DNA of 64,000 bases from Sinotaia quadrata (lineage: Eukaryota > Mollusca > Gastropoda > Architaenioglossa > Viviparidae). Positions 9,060 to 23,900 of this stretch are shown piece after piece (positions within the stretch are counted from its first letter, which is position 1; every line of letters begins with the position of its first letter). Where the stretch lies: NCBI GenBank assembly GCA_028829895.1, contig CM054182.1, positions 2,981,001 to 3,045,000 of the forward strand. The letters are read 5' to 3'. The translations under genes and the position numbers were made by a program. Under the pieces are notes generated by a model that saw nothing but the letters and a program-made list of their open reading frames with translations, ran no database searches and was not told the origin of the DNA.

Positions 9060-11825
9060 GTGCGCTTAAGAGACTTCCAACGCCTTATGCAACGTCTTGG
9101 AGGGGTGGTGTGGATCTGCATACAATGATTTTTTAAAAGCAACTTGTTTTTCCTCTCCCCCCTCCTTCACTAGTCTTTATTAATTTACAACATTGTGTGG
9201 CAGGCAATACAGTATTTTCAACAGGTTAAAAGCCAGTCGGGTATAAATTTATATTGTATATAATATGTACATGTTTGTGTCGTCGACAGGAGTAAATGGT
9301 AATTGTCTCTCTTTACGCGTAGGACTAGTCATCATTACTACCATGTAGATTTTTTATTTTCTTTTTGGTGTTTGTCCCGCCTTTTCCATGCCGGCCTTCG
9401 AATTTCGTGTTGTAGACACTTTGTTCCACTCAATTACTGGGTCTCCATTGGCGATTGCCAGAATGTTATAAACTCATTTAGCGAAACGGGAACTTAAACA
9501 CATACTTTACACATTCCCTTGTAAATGTCTGGAATTCACCCTGCATGCTTCGAGCGCTTTCCAATATTTGACCTACATTTTGTTTTGTGGCCTTGACTTG
9601 TGTGGAATAGATGCACATTCAAAGCTTAATTTAAAATGCTCACACTTCAGCGATGTCGTTAATAATGACACACTTTTCTTCTGTTGAGCAGCCATTCAGA
9701 AAATTTCCAAACCCCACCCACGCCTTTTAGCCCCGTGTTATTTAATGTTTACATGATGTTTTGAGTGCACAAATTTGACGTTATGACAACAAGAAAAAAA
9801 AGATTGATGCTGTTTTGTTGTTGAGCGTTTTGTTAACGTTATATACCGAAGCATAATGTTATAAGCCGGTATTTTCTCTTATATACAGTTATAGAGTTAT
9901 TTCAATGTTTAAAGCAGCGCATCTTTTATTGCCCTGTAATTTATTTTAATGGAATGTTTGTACGTTTTGTTTAATTTTATACCAGGCTGTGTGAAACAAT
10001 TAAAAAAATATATATTTACATATACAGACACTAGTTCTTGTGTGGAAGTGACAGGCGCTCGTTGCCATAGTAACTACACGTACATGTAATACTATTTGAA
10101 TGGGGAGATCACTTGTGTATGTAAAAGTGAAATACGTTTCGTTGATTTTTAACTATTCACCCATATCGCACAGTAAAAGTGACGCCAAGGGATGGTGTGT
10201 GTGTCTTCAAATAAAAATACGAACTAGTACAGTATGCATACTACAGCATCACGCAGTATCAAGTCCCTTAACCTATCCACACTTCCAACCAGATTGCCGC
10301 CCCTAAGCCCATTTATAAACAAGTATAAAGAATTTCGCCTCTAAATATACGTGCAAAGAAATCATCTGGAGACGCCATTGCTTTACTCCGAATACGAACC
10401 GCAGTGCAACAGTTACAAACATTTTAATGTTAATACTTTCAAATTTATTTATAATCATGTGGTAGAAAAAAAAATCAGGCCCAGTGAGAATGTTTGAGGC
10501 CAAGAACATGCCACTGACTTCCGTTCTCCCCACTCAAACAGTGCTCCTGACGTAGCGGAAGTTCGAGAGTGAAAAGTAAAACCACAACAAGCAGGCGAGC
10601 AACATTCAAAGTCTTGCAGCAAACAGTAAAGTTTGTTTATAAACTGAATTACTGTCCAAGTTTAAGAACTCACAAACATTCCAAATTCTAATATTTGCAA
10701 CGTCGGCCTTAACTTATTAAATAGAACTCCAAATCTTGGGCTACACTGGCGGGGAGAGGGAGGGTATGCTGATAGCTGTTTATTTAATAAGAGTTATTTT
10801 TTCCTTTCTTTATTGCATCTTGGAGATAAATGTGAAGGGTAATCTTCTCAAAATCAAATAATAAAATGTTTACCATTTTAGGAAAAAAATTGTAACATTT
10901 GAATAAATGCAAATAGGACATTACAGAAAACAGAATCAAAATTAAGCTATAATCTCAATCATTGGCTATTTAAAATTATTTTTATAGCATAGTCTTTACA
11001 GATTAAGAGATTAAATTTCTAATAAAGTCCTGACATTATAAATAAGAATGTAAGAGTAAAAATTAAAGTTCTGTTAGGTTCAAGATCACATGTACAGGCC
11101 TGAACACAAGAAAAGTTTGTAATTTGAGATCCTGAACGTGGCCATATACCTGTGATATATGGAAAAGTGAAAGGGAATATAGATGCTGGTTTTGTGTGCC
11201 ACACTTACTTGTCTTGCCCCCAGCAACTTGTAGGTACAAATACAGCTGCAAACCGATGTGGCTGGTTGTGCACCACACAGTATCAAAAGACAATTATGCA
11301 ATGACAGGTGTACACATTTATCAGACTGAAGACTTGGAATGAACGGATGACTATTACTAAAGTACAGTGAGACTGCTGATTGCATTAGAGCTATTATAAG
11401 GAACAACAAATGTCTATAGTGACACAACAGACATACACAAGTTATGTAAAGAATATTATAACGAATATTAAGTCAAGAACGGTTCAAAAGTGAGCACAAA
11501 TTGACAGGAGTCAGCATACGGAAGTCTGTATAAGTACTCTCTTTCCAAATGTAAGTGTCGTTGGCTTGTAGAGTGTCTCTCCTGGGGAGGATGAATCAAG
11601 AGCAGCCATTATCGTGCAAAGCAAGTCTTCCCAGACAGGTATGCTGACTGAGGATGGGTGACCGGAAGCTTGATCTAGGAAAAGTAGAATGTTAGTCAAT
11701 CTTGTAGCACACATTGGGGATAATCGTACAGCCAAACAGGACTCAAAGCTTCTGTGCACACTTATTCAGGAAGTGTTCCAGCCTAAGAAACTAAAGATTA
11801 CAAAAAAAACCCTACTGTAAAGTGT
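9060..11825. other. Non-coding between PDZ gene and PPP6C
   Basis: Probably PDZ-gene 3'UTR followed by intergenic sequence. The short open frames at 9303-9497, 10100-10306, 10303-10533 and 11019-11759 show no domain, signal peptide or convincing splice context. AATAAA occurs on the + strand near 10210 within CTTCAAATAAAAATACG, but which signal is used cannot be told. Confidence 0.5.
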
Positions 11826-12150
11826 GTTCAGTATTTGTACCCTATGAGTCTACAGAGAGCAATAACATCACCTGATATAGCAGACTAGCACCCTTTGAGT
11901 CTGCGGAGATAATAACATTGCCTGACATAGTAGACTTGCACCCTTTGAGTCTGTGGAGAGCAATAACATTGCTTGACATAGCAGAATAGCACCCTAACAG
12001 TCTGTGGAGAGCAATAACATTGCTTGACATAGCAGAATAGCACCCTAACAGTCTGCGGAGAGCAATAACATTACTTGACATAGCAGAATAGCACCCTAAC
12101 AGTCTGTGGAGAGCAGGAATAACATCACCTGACACACCAGACTTGCACAC
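11826..12150. repeat. Minisatellite, 51 bp unit, ~6 copies
   Basis: AGCAATAACATTGCTTGACA and ACAGTCTGTGGAG alternate. The period of 17 codons creates a 102-codon minus-strand open frame that is only the repeat. Confidence 0.95.
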
Positions 12151-12159
12151 TATTAGTAT

Positions 12160-14763
12160 CCATAAAACTTAGCTGTGCTGCATCTAAACAGCAGTGCCCA
12201 AGATGGACTTCTGCATTCCCACCCACCCCCATCATATCCCATTGATAGTGAACCTCTGCGTGTGTGTGTGTGTCCTTGAGTAGATGAAAACAAAACATGC
12301 AATCCTTAAAAGTGCCTCGTGGAGAGAGAGGGGAAGGAGATACAGTAGTGAAAGATACCAGTGTTCATACAGACTAACATCATATACCACTAGTCTGATA
12401 TTTAAGGTCCTTATGAAAAGGAGGGGAAAAAAATTCACTTAAGGATAGGTGCTGAATTGTAACTTTTATCAATTATTTTTTTTCAATAATGCACTCATAC
12501 AGTTATGCATGTTTGGCATCTGAATCTATTTAGAACAGAACTCTCATAAACAGAAAATAAAAAATTTAGAACGATACTGTAAATGAAAAAGAGTCTAGAT
12601 GAAAAATATGGTCCACTTGGAACTTTGATTCTGATCTGTTAAGAGTGATGCCAAAGACAGTTTACCACTGTCTCAAATTGGGAAATACAGGTATTCAGTA
12701 TTGTGCTTCATTATGTATGAAAAGAATTCAAGTTATTTTTAGTTTTTATTTTCAAAACTTTCAAAAAGGGTTTCACTCTTAGTAAGATTCCTAAATAATT
12801 TTTAATATTTACTTGATAACATTTACTGTTCACGAAAAATCACACATTGTCTAGTCATTATTTCTACTTTATTATTTTGAACCTTTAAAGTAATTTATCT
12901 ATTAAATGGTAAAATTCATTCAAACAATATAACAGTTTAATATAATTTTAAAAAATAATATAATATAAAATAAAAATTATAAGAAATATGAAGAATTATA
13001 ATAAAAATTCCACAGATTTATATACAAACCATTTTATTTACATTATAGATCAGTCTATAATTACAGTTAGAAAACTCATTTACAAAATAAAATTTGTTAA
13101 TAATCAAAATTCAGAATTTTAAATTCTGTATAATAGCATGGTACAGCTCTGATACTAAATTAATGTCAATATAGAATTGCTTGCTCCTCAACACCATATT
13201 ATATTTATCTGTGAAACAAATTTAATAATTTATGAAAATAAGGTTAAGTTTTAATGCCATAAATAAACACACAAACACACAATGTACAGCCCATTAGCCA
13301 TCAAATTACAATCTATATACATGATGATTAAACATAATTCATTTAGCAAAACATGATTGACGAAGCAAATTTTGTTTAACTCTTAAGATATTAAAAAGGA
13401 AACTGCACATTAAAAATGCAAAAATCCGTCCTTGTTTTAATACTGTTCTGCAAAAATAAGAATATGCAAGCTCTCTTCTCTTTAAGCAAAATTTGATCTT
13501 TGTCAACTTAACAATACTTTCACTTGAAATTAGTCAAAAATTACATTATAAGCTGATTTATATTCCAGAAAGTCAAAACTGATATTCAAATAATGTAAAA
13601 CACAGTTTGCAGAAACTCTAATTGATAATCTCATATCACAATAGTTTGAGGCATTGGAAAATTGTCTTGACAAGGAAAAATAAAAACATACATATTCATG
13701 TCCCTAGTTGTCACTCGTACATTATATCCATACCATAGAATGCTCATTTCTTTCTTTTGCTTTGTAAGCAATCACCAAAATTAATGTAATCTAAAAATCA
13801 ACATTAATCCTTTCACTTCCAAGAATTTAAAATATAACTTCAGTTGAGGAATATTGTTTTATATTTAAAACATTTCATTTCTGTTTTTAAAATTTCAGCT
13901 CATAAAATGTTAAATTTCTACACGTATTTCTTTATGATTAATTTTAATAAAATCAAAAGTAGTAGTGAAGCCATTTGAAAAGATAATTCCATGCTATATA
14001 GGTGATAAAGGGGCTAATTATGCACAAAATAATCTCTGCAGTCATCTATCAGAGAATAAATTTAAAACAAATGAATAGAGGATACTCCAGAAATGAGAAT
14101 ATGATAAATTCCAACATATTATCTTAGGGATAAATTTAAAACAAATGAATAGAAGCATAATGGTCCATTTTCCTTTCAGAAATATTTAAAGACACACTAT
14201 CTTATTTAGAAACACATTCAATACACCAGTAAATTATGGGCATGGGGCTTTTACCAACACTCATTCTCATGTTCCTCATTATTTCTAATGGTGACTGGAG
14301 GCACTTTTTGTTAAGTATACAAGTGACTACAAATAGATCAATACAAATTTTACACATATAACAGGACTCACTAAAGAAGAAAAGAGGGATGAAATGAACG
14401 AAAAAATCTGTTTAAAATAAATTATATAAATATATTCACATAACATGTTATGTTTTATATATTTCAACATATTTCTATTTCCTGGAGGGGGGGGGGGGGG
14501 GGGGGAAGAGTAGAAAAGGGAAAAACAAAGGAAAGGGAAGCACAAGAAAGGACACAAAGAAAAGGAATAAAGCAGTTAGTCACATTCAACAATAAACATT
14601 AACAGAATTTTGAAAAAGTATGTCTGCCAACTACAATCATTTTTAATGCATTACCTAAGAAAAGTTTCCTTTATCATTCAAGTTCCCCATTTTTCCTCCA
14701 CAAATTGAAAATACTCATGTAAGAGAGTGAGACAAAGTTCATATTCTAAAGCCTATGATGTGC
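12160..14763 (-). other. AT-rich 3' flank / probable 3'UTR of PPP6C
   Basis: No gene on either strand. The sequence is uniformly AT-rich with a long G run at 14488-14506. A minus-strand AATAAA lies at 13033-13038, 1.7 kb past the PPP6C stop, and others are possible, so the end of the transcript is not fixed. Confidence 0.4.
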
Positions 14764-14954
14764 TCATAGAAAGTATGGTGTCTGTGTTCGAGGTGGTATT
14801 ACACGTTCACTATCTGGAACAGCCTTAAATAGCTTGGCCTCTGGGTGGTCAGAATCAGTGAAAGCCAGAACAGCTGCAATGTTGCCACATCGATAACAGT
14901 AATTAGGTGCTGACCAGACTGTTACAAGCTTCTCATCAAACATATACTTGTACC
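14764..14954 (-). CDS. PPP6C: PPP6C exon 10 (residues 241-303, stop)
   Basis: Acceptor ATTATTTTTCAG|GG. It encodes [18 protein letters not shown], the CYRCGN loop, and ends in [13 protein letters not shown] and TGA at 14764-14766. Confidence 0.97.
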
Positions 14955-17900
14955 CTGAAAAATAATCAACCTCCTTTTATTATTCTAACTCATCTTAATA
15001 AATGTAATAAATACAAATTTTATTTTATGTCTTTTGCTTTCATTTTAAGCTGCCTTTTATTCTTCATTATATGGTCTCATTATATGAATCATTTTCAAAA
15101 GAAATTTAATGCAAGCATTAAATTTTAATTTTATTAACAACCTACAATACCACTGACATCTGAGGATTTTATATTATTAGGCCTCAAATGATATAACTAG
15201 CTTTCTGGCATTGCAGAATCATTGTTTGTATTTAAATAACCAAGAGTATATAATGTGATTAGGTAGAGATATGTTGAATCTCTCATAGCTCTCAACATAA
15301 ATCACTATTCATATTTGTTGACTAGCTCTCAACAAAATCATATTTGTTGACTAGCTCTCAACATAAATCACTATTCATATTTGTTGACTAGCTCTCAACA
15401 TAAATCATATTTGTTGACTATCTCTCAACATAAATCATATTTGTTGACTAGCTCTCAACTAAATCCATGGCACAAATAGTTGAGTGCATCAGAACATCAT
15501 TCAAAATACAGACTCATTCAGCATTACTCTTGAAACGTGCAATTCTGTTGGCAGAGTGACTGCCTAGATTTAAAAAGAACATTTTTCTTTTAAAAGGATA
15601 CCCAGAATATACAAAATTTGTCATCAAATGAATTCCTTTTGAGCTGAAAAGTAATAAATATTAGTAAAATATATTATATTTATGTATGTACTAGTAGCAG
15701 ACAACAGAGCTGATAAAAAAGCATTCACTTCTTTATACTTTTATCCTGAGAATGAAATATTAAGTATATACAAATGACAAAAGATACAAGTTTTAAAAGT
15801 ATTTTAAGGATATTTCATAAAAATCAAAAGTTTGGTAATATCTGTGTGCAATAGTAATAACAGTCTTCATGTATGTCTCTCCTCACAGTTCTAACAAACT
15901 AGCTTTAGAGTTCAACTTTTGCAAATACTGAAATCAGCACATTGCTTGTAACAAATGGGAGTATTTAAAGTGTGGTGACCTTGAGACTGGATCAAAACCC
16001 AAACAGTGAAATCAGCATATTATGCTGGCACACCTCCAAAAAGCATGTAACAAGTAGGAGTTTTTCAAGTACATACCTTCATGAACCAACTGGTGTGCTC
16101 TGCAGATTAACTTCAGATTGTTAATGGCCACAAACTGAAAATAGAATAAATACAAAACAAACCATATTATGTAAATCTGCATAAAATTGTAAAGCAATAA
16201 CAATAAAAACAAAACAATACATATAAAGGGATATGTAAGTTAAAAAGACACTGAAAATAAAGACAAAGTGTAAAGCAAGAACAATAAAAACAAAACAATA
16301 CATATAAGGGGATATGTAAGTTAAAAAGACTGAAAATAAAGACAAAGAGAATGACTATCAATAATGAAGTGATTCCTTGCCCACTCAGCTTTATAAATGC
16401 TAACAATTCTACAGCTAAGAGTACTTACTCTCTGTTCAAAACTGAAAAGAAATAGTGACACAACAAAAGTGATGATTAAAAGTGACATTAAACACGACTA
16501 GCCAAATTATCTCCCTTAGAATATTATCTACTGACTGTCCTTATGTTGGTGGGCCATACCTGTTTTGAACTCTAAGAGATTATTACAAAGAATAATCATC
16601 ACTATCAATTAATATTGAAAATTCAATATTAATTACTATATATTTTATATTACACAGTATATCAATGTTAATGTTTTGCTATAACTACATTTTAGCACAT
16701 GACAGCAGAAACTCTCTCAGATTGTGCCAACTACAATTCAGGTTGTCTTTTACAGCTAAAAAATTTGTATATTTCTATCAGCCGCTCTTAAATGATGCAA
16801 ACTGCAATTCAGATAAGTCTTTTACAGTTTATAGTTTTCATGGTATTTTTTAACTGCTCTTTTGTGCAAACTACAATTCAATAAGTTTTTAATATCTAAA
16901 AGTGATCTGGTTATTTAGTATAAATTATGGGAATTAACCTGAATAAAATGCTAGAACAGATTTGTACAATGAATTCTTTACATCAGTTTGAATTTTATCT
17001 AGATTGTGAAAGACTGTAAGTACTTATGATGTAGAAAGAAGGCAGAAAATCATTCAAAGCAATTTTCCTCAATTCATCCTACTACAACACTTTTACTCGT
17101 TATACATTCGTTATTTGTCTGATTTCCTGCACATTACTGTAACATTTTTATTCATGGCTCATTACTTGTCTGATTTCCAGCTCATTACTGTAACATTTTT
17201 ATTCATGGCACATTTATGGTTTCTAGTTACCAGAATATCAGTTCCTGCCAGTCAAAAATATATTTTCCAGTTTCTCAGACCTTTAAAAGTTAAAAATTAT
17301 TTTTTCCAGTTTCTCAGACCTTTTAATAAAAATTATTTTTTCCAGTTTCTCAGAACTTTTAAAGATAAAAATTATTTTTCAGTTTCTCAGACCTTTTAAA
17401 GATAATTTTTTTTCAAATTCCTGACAAAGCTATAATTCACAATGCAATTAAATACTCAAAAATTTTTAAAATAAAAAACCAAAATCCAGACTTTTTTATA
17501 CTTTATGATTGTTAAGGCTTTTTCATGATCTGAAAAAGTTTATAAAAAATTCAGACCTGTTCAATAATTCCAGATGAACAGGTATCCTAGATATTTCAAT
17601 CATTTTTTTGTCCAGTTTACAATGAAAATGTCAACAGGTATCCTAGATAGTTCAATCATTTTTTTGTCCAGTTTACAATGAAAATGTCAACATAATCACT
17701 TCTAAAACTACTGTTTGTACTGTCAATGTTAATGACAACAAATTTTTATTAATTTTACAAAATGAAAAACTAGTCATTGAGAAATAATGAAGTTTTAACA
17801 TTCCTACAGATCAAAATATATATCTAAATTTGTAGAGTGAATTATGTTTGTGCAACCCCAAAACCCCCAGACCCTTGCGTAAACAAAAATGGAACAGAAT

Positions 17901-20900
17901 TTTCCAAGTGAAATAAAAATGTATGTACAATATTATAATACTGAAACACAGAAGCAGTTAGTTTCATGTCTGTAGAGTGCAATAAGCTACTAAGAGATTG
18001 AAAATGCAAGAATTATCACTTTGATGATGATTCATAATCTTGCTCACTCTGACATCAACATCTCAGGTCATGTAACTCTTGAGTTTAGTGTGCAAATAAA
18101 AAAAAAATGAAAATGCCTAATACCAGGTCAAGTAAATTTAAATATGTGTAAATAAAATTTGCATAGCAGAAGACTCACTGTAGTTTTATAATTATGATTC
18201 TGCATAATTTTGTAATGGTATCCTAAATATCCTAAAAACTTGTAACTAATAAATCTAAGCAAAAGTGATTTATTATTAATGAATATTGTTGCTTAAAATG
18301 TACTCTACTATTTGTTCGAATGCACCAAAAGATCTTTTTTACCATATTAAAAAAAAATAAATAGAAACAAACAGAAACTTATACCTCACTAGTGACTTTG
18401 GCACCAAACAACCATCCGGCTCCTCGTGGGCTCATGGCCCAAGTATCAACATCTTCTGGATCAGACCACACCAAATCTGAATATAAAAACATATGTCAGA
18501 CCACACCAAATCTGAATATAAAAACATGTCAGACCACACCAAATCTGAATATAAAAACATGTCAGACCACACCAAATCTGAATATAAAAACATGTCAGAC
18601 CACACCAAATCTGAATATAAAAACATGTCAGACCACACCAAATCTGAATGTAAAAACATGTCAGACCACACCAAATCTGAATATAAAAACATGTCAGACC
18701 ACACCAAATCTGGATATAAAGACATATCAGACCACACCAAATCTGAATATAAAAACGTCAGACCACACCAAATCTGAATATAAAAACATGTCAGACCACA
18801 CCAAATCTGAATATAAAAACATATCAGACCACACCAAATCTGAATATGTTAGAACATGTTAGAACACACTTTTTCAATTAGAAGATATTTTCTATTGGCA
18901 GTTAAACGAGGAAAAATAAAAATAAAAACCAGATTGAAGGGGAAATTAATTGTTTGCTGAGTAAATATCATGGAAAATATACAAGTCAGCCATGATTATT
19001 AGAGTAGAACACTCAAAATAAAAATTAGCAGCAATTCTGTTTTAACTTGTAAAAAGCACATCAGAAAAAAAATGACAATTTTTTTCTTTCAAAATACATT
19101 AATTTCCTGTATAACGAGGAAAATGAGTCACAAAATTATCTGATTTATGCAAATAAGCAAAATATAAATGTATTTTTTCAACTACTTCCAAAACTTACAT
19201 TAAAATTTTCAATGAAAAATACATAAAACATCAAATCATTATGTTACTTTCCTTCATCTTTTATTTAAACAAAGAAAATTACAATTAAGTATAACAACCC
19301 ATACAACCATACCACAAAAGGCGCCTTTATGTGGGATTTCCTGGTTCCTTTCAATAATTCTGATTTGGTCAATTGTTTTTATATCAGGTGAAAGTCCTCC
19401 ATGGACGCATAAGACACATTCATCAATAATCTGAAACAAATGACCTTCATAAAATAGCTATGCTGACAGAAGAAAAAAGCAATCCAAGATTGCTTCAAAG
19501 CAAAAGTAAGGGAAAACTGGTTTTGAGTATACAACAACATAAGACTATTTCACAAGACTTGAAGTTGACAATATTATACATTCTAACAAGTTAATTATAC
19601 TGGAACCCAACAAAATTATCACAATCCAATCTAAACAATGATCACTTTGCAGATATGGTCACTATGCTTGATTAGCAATAGCAAATAAGCATGTTTTCGT
19701 TGTACTGGTTACAGTAAGGTCTCTGACTTATTAAAGATTACATCTTGGAAATCTGTTATAAGTGATTTGTCATTACGTGATTTCATGGAAACAGCTCTAA
19801 AGGAGGTGATGAGAGAAGATGCTGTCAGAACTGTTTATTTTAATGATAGGTAATTTCATTTCAGACCAAAAACACTTTTCCTTCTTTTCAAAATAATGAA
19901 TTGATACACTACACATGAACACCTGTATTAGTGGGAATGGTGAAATTGTTTCCTGGATGCCAAAATAGCAGACATTTCTGGCTTTAGATTTGATGTCCCT
20001 AACATCAACAGTGACCTGAGATTATCATCAGACAAGTTTGTTCTCAAATTGTTCTTCACGTATTTCATTCTTGAAAATGTTTGTTCACTCAGGTATGTTG
20101 TTCCAAAGATTGAAAGGTACATTGATGCAAAGGTTTTGACATTAGGAAAGTCTTCCTTGGGCAAAAACTGGTAAAAACCCACGAGTCCTTCTTTGAACTT
20201 GTCCCTAAGGAGGTCATTTGCCTTGCAACTCAATGACCTCCAGCTGCAGTTCATATGGGCAACTGGCCACATCTGATTCAAATGGGTTTTGAAACAGTCT
20301 CACTTCTTCTGCCTTTGAATCCAAGTCAGAAAACCGCTCCTGAAACTGCAGCAACTGCAGCTGGAGGTCTTTGATGATCTCGCATGCAAATGATGTGGGA
20401 AATTCAGCTGTTGCTTCAGCCATGAAGACCTTGCACTGCTGAAAATGCATCAAGTTGTTGGCCTGTACTTGTTCCAAAAACAAGACAAGTTTGGATCTGA
20501 AGGCCTTTAGGTGGGTGTATGGATCAGAAACTAGATTTTCCTCTCCTTGTAGTTTTAGGTTCAGAAAATTTAAATGTCTAGTTATGTCTGCAGCAAAGAC
20601 CAATTTCCATACCCACTCTTCATCAGACAATAATGACTGTGGCTTGCCTTTACTTTCCAGGAAGTCAACTATTTCCTTTCCTAACTTAACTTTCTTAAAT
20701 ACTCTGCTCAGAACTTTCTCACAACTTAGCCATCGTACTGCTGTGTAATATGGTAAATCATGCGATTCTGTGTCTGTATCTTTCAACATGTCTCTGAACT
20801 GTCTATGGTTGAGCCCATGTGACTCACCATCTTCACCACAGGATTCAGTACTCTGCTAATGTCCATATATTTAGCACACAAAGCTTGCTGGTGAATAATA

Positions 20901-23900
20901 CAGTGCAGGAACATTGGTTGGGGAATGTTTTTCTTATTACACATCTGCTTCACTTGTCCAACCAAGCCTTTCTTTATGCCACTCATGTTCTTTCCTCCAT
21001 CAACAGTCAGGCAACTGAGGTTAGTCCAGTCTAAGTTATAATCAGCAAATGTTTTTTTCAAATCATTGAATATATCTTTTCCGGTAACAGTGCCATACAT
21101 GCTATGTAGGGAAGCCAGCTCATGTTATGTTCATGTCTTCGTAAGTGGCGGCCGATCTTGGCAGGATACAATTTGTCAGGATACACTTGGCAGGATTCCA
21201 TAATTTTTTCAATAGACAAAAAGGTCTCCACGGGCCGCATGAGAGGGCCTTGCAGGCCCGCGGGCCGTAGTTTGGAGACCCCTGTGCTATACTAATCATC
21301 ATTATGGTTTTAAATGTACACAATTTTCATTTTACACACAGATGTCAAAACACAGCTTTGCTGTGAGATATAACTGCACTGTACTGTGATACCTGTGCAG
21401 AACAGTCATCTACAAATGCAAAAATTAATTCAAAAACTCAAAGAAAATGTCTTACTTCTTCTCTATATTAATACAAAATATCAGATGAATGTCTTTTAAG
21501 TTACATATAAAAGATACCCACTGCAGCAATTGTAAGCAAGTCAAACACACGGCAGCAGTATCTCCAAGCATTAGCATTTCCATATTTGGTCTGGCATTCA
21601 TCTGATGAACATAAAAATTTAAACTTGAACAACAAATCTGGAGTAAATATTTTGTTGTATTGAATATGAGTTGACCATGAATAATTAGGTAAACAAAAAA
21701 ATGTATTACATGTAATAACAATGATTATTACTTATGTCTACTTAAACAAAAAAATATATTACTACGTATAATAACAATAATTATTATTTATGTCTACTGT
21801 TCGGGTGTTTTGCAGAATTGCAGTACATGCACGCACGCACACACACACACACACACATAATGGACAAGCATGAGCAAGGTGGCACTTTCAAACATTACTT
21901 TAAAATAACACTGCAATAAAAAAACCAATAGTGTGAAACACAAGCACAAATTCAATTAGCCTCTTCAGTAATGTGCTTTCAAGAATGATAAATAGAAAAA
22001 GGCAAGAAACATTTATTGGGGTAAGTGCATTTGACAATGGACCGTCACAAGAGATGACTGGAAAAAAAGAAAGAAAACAGTTATTGGAGTTAATCACAGG
22101 AACTTTTAGATATTTATTTTTAACCTTTAGCCAGCTGAAATTCTTTTTATATTGCTAGATGAACAATTTTAACCTTTAGCCAGCTGAAATTCTTTTTATA
22201 TTGCTAGATGAACATTTTTAACCTTTAGCCAGCTGAAATTCTTTTTATATTGCTAGATGAACAATTTTGAAACAGATATAACCTTTTTCAACAGCACAAC
22301 GAAGTCATGAAACTTTCACCATTTTCTGATTAGATATATTTACATAAAATTTTAATTGGTAAAAATTACTTGTAATGGTATTTTAAATAAATATTAAATG
22401 CTGAAAAATTATAAATATTTTTTAGGAAATTTCAAATACCTGTCTTGACTATTACATTTATTTGTGGCATATAATTTTGTACTTGTTCAGTAAATGGCAT
22501 TGTAAGTGTACATAAATGTTCAGAATGTAATATTTTTATTGATTCAGTGGCTGCATTCACATAAGAGTTTGAATCTTGTGCACACACATTTAGTGACATT
22601 GAAGACTATGTGTTCAACACAATGTTACTATAGGAGTTTCTTTTTTCAAATAACTCTTAGATAAACTCACCATAGAAACCATAAATCTGTGTAATTTGTC
22701 TACTTTCATGATTTCCTCTAAGTAAAACAATCTTGTCTGGCCATCTGAAAAAATAAAATGCTTATGAGAAAGTATGAATAATAAAAAATTATCTATAGTT
22801 TTTCTTATGTATTAAAAAGATCAAATGTATGAAAAACAATAAAAAGATGTGAATAGATACTTCCTGCTAAATTACACACAGTTCAAGTACAAATATTTCA
22901 ATCTTCTTTACATTCTTAACACTAAGCCAATTATTATTATTTTAAAATTAAATTCAGCATGCAGATTTGTGCAACTATGTCTGAAACACTAATGAAGTGA
23001 TTGCTCAGTGACAGCTGGTTGTTACTTACTTAGCCTTTAATGTTAACAGAAGAGTGAATGTTTCCAGACTGTAATATCCACGATCTACAAAGTCACCCTG
23101 GAAAACAAAAATAAATAATCATAATTATTAAATGAAAAGAAATAAAAAATAAAATAAAAAATAAAAAAAAGCTTTATACATAAAAATAAATATATAATAT
23201 CATATTTAATTTTGCTACTAAATATTTAAAAGTAAAACTAATAATTGTTGAAACTTGGTTAAGTGCTTTGAATGCTTGAAACTGCACATCAGACTTCCTG
23301 TTAGGTTCAAGTGCCAGAAAATTAAATCAATAAATGAAAACCCCTCAGATTTAAGACTTTTTCCAGATTCTCTGATATTTTACTGATTTTCAAGACATTT
23401 TCCAGGCCTGGAAAAGCTCAAATCAAATTCCAGACTTTTTGAAGAATTCCAGACCGGAGTTGAAATTCTAAATTAAACTAATATATAACAATACAATTTT
23501 AAAAGTTAGTTTAATATTTGACCTGTATTAATATATTAAGCTTCATTTGTTTATTTTTTAAAAGATGCCTGTAAGTTTGTAACATATAAAGACACATAAA
23601 AGAGATTTCTTTGGTGCAGTCCATGGGCTAATTCCTAGTCTTTGGTGTCCCTCATGATGAGTTTGAGACATCTCTCGACAAAGTGTTTTCTTCTATTGTA
23701 TTAAATATAAATACTGATTTGCCTTTAGGTTTAACTCTCTTACTCATCCAGCAGTTTCAATCTATCAGCTATCTTTTTGTTGTTCAATAAAGTCACCATT
23801 TGACTCAGTCTATTCTTCTGTTGTTCATTAAAGGCACCAGTTTGGCTCATTGCATCTCTTTATTACTTATCAAAGTCAACAACTTGTTCACTAAACTCTG

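Noticed and set aside
18392..18862. 156-codon plus-strand frame of [11 protein letters not shown] repeats
   Set aside because: Antisense shadow of the amplified PPP6C exon 8 acceptor.
19712..19730. CAGTAAGGTCTCTGACTTA as the missing hAT terminal repeat
   Set aside because: Only loosely similar to CAGGGGTCTCCAAACT and the flanking 8 bases do not match those at 21285, so no target-site duplication.
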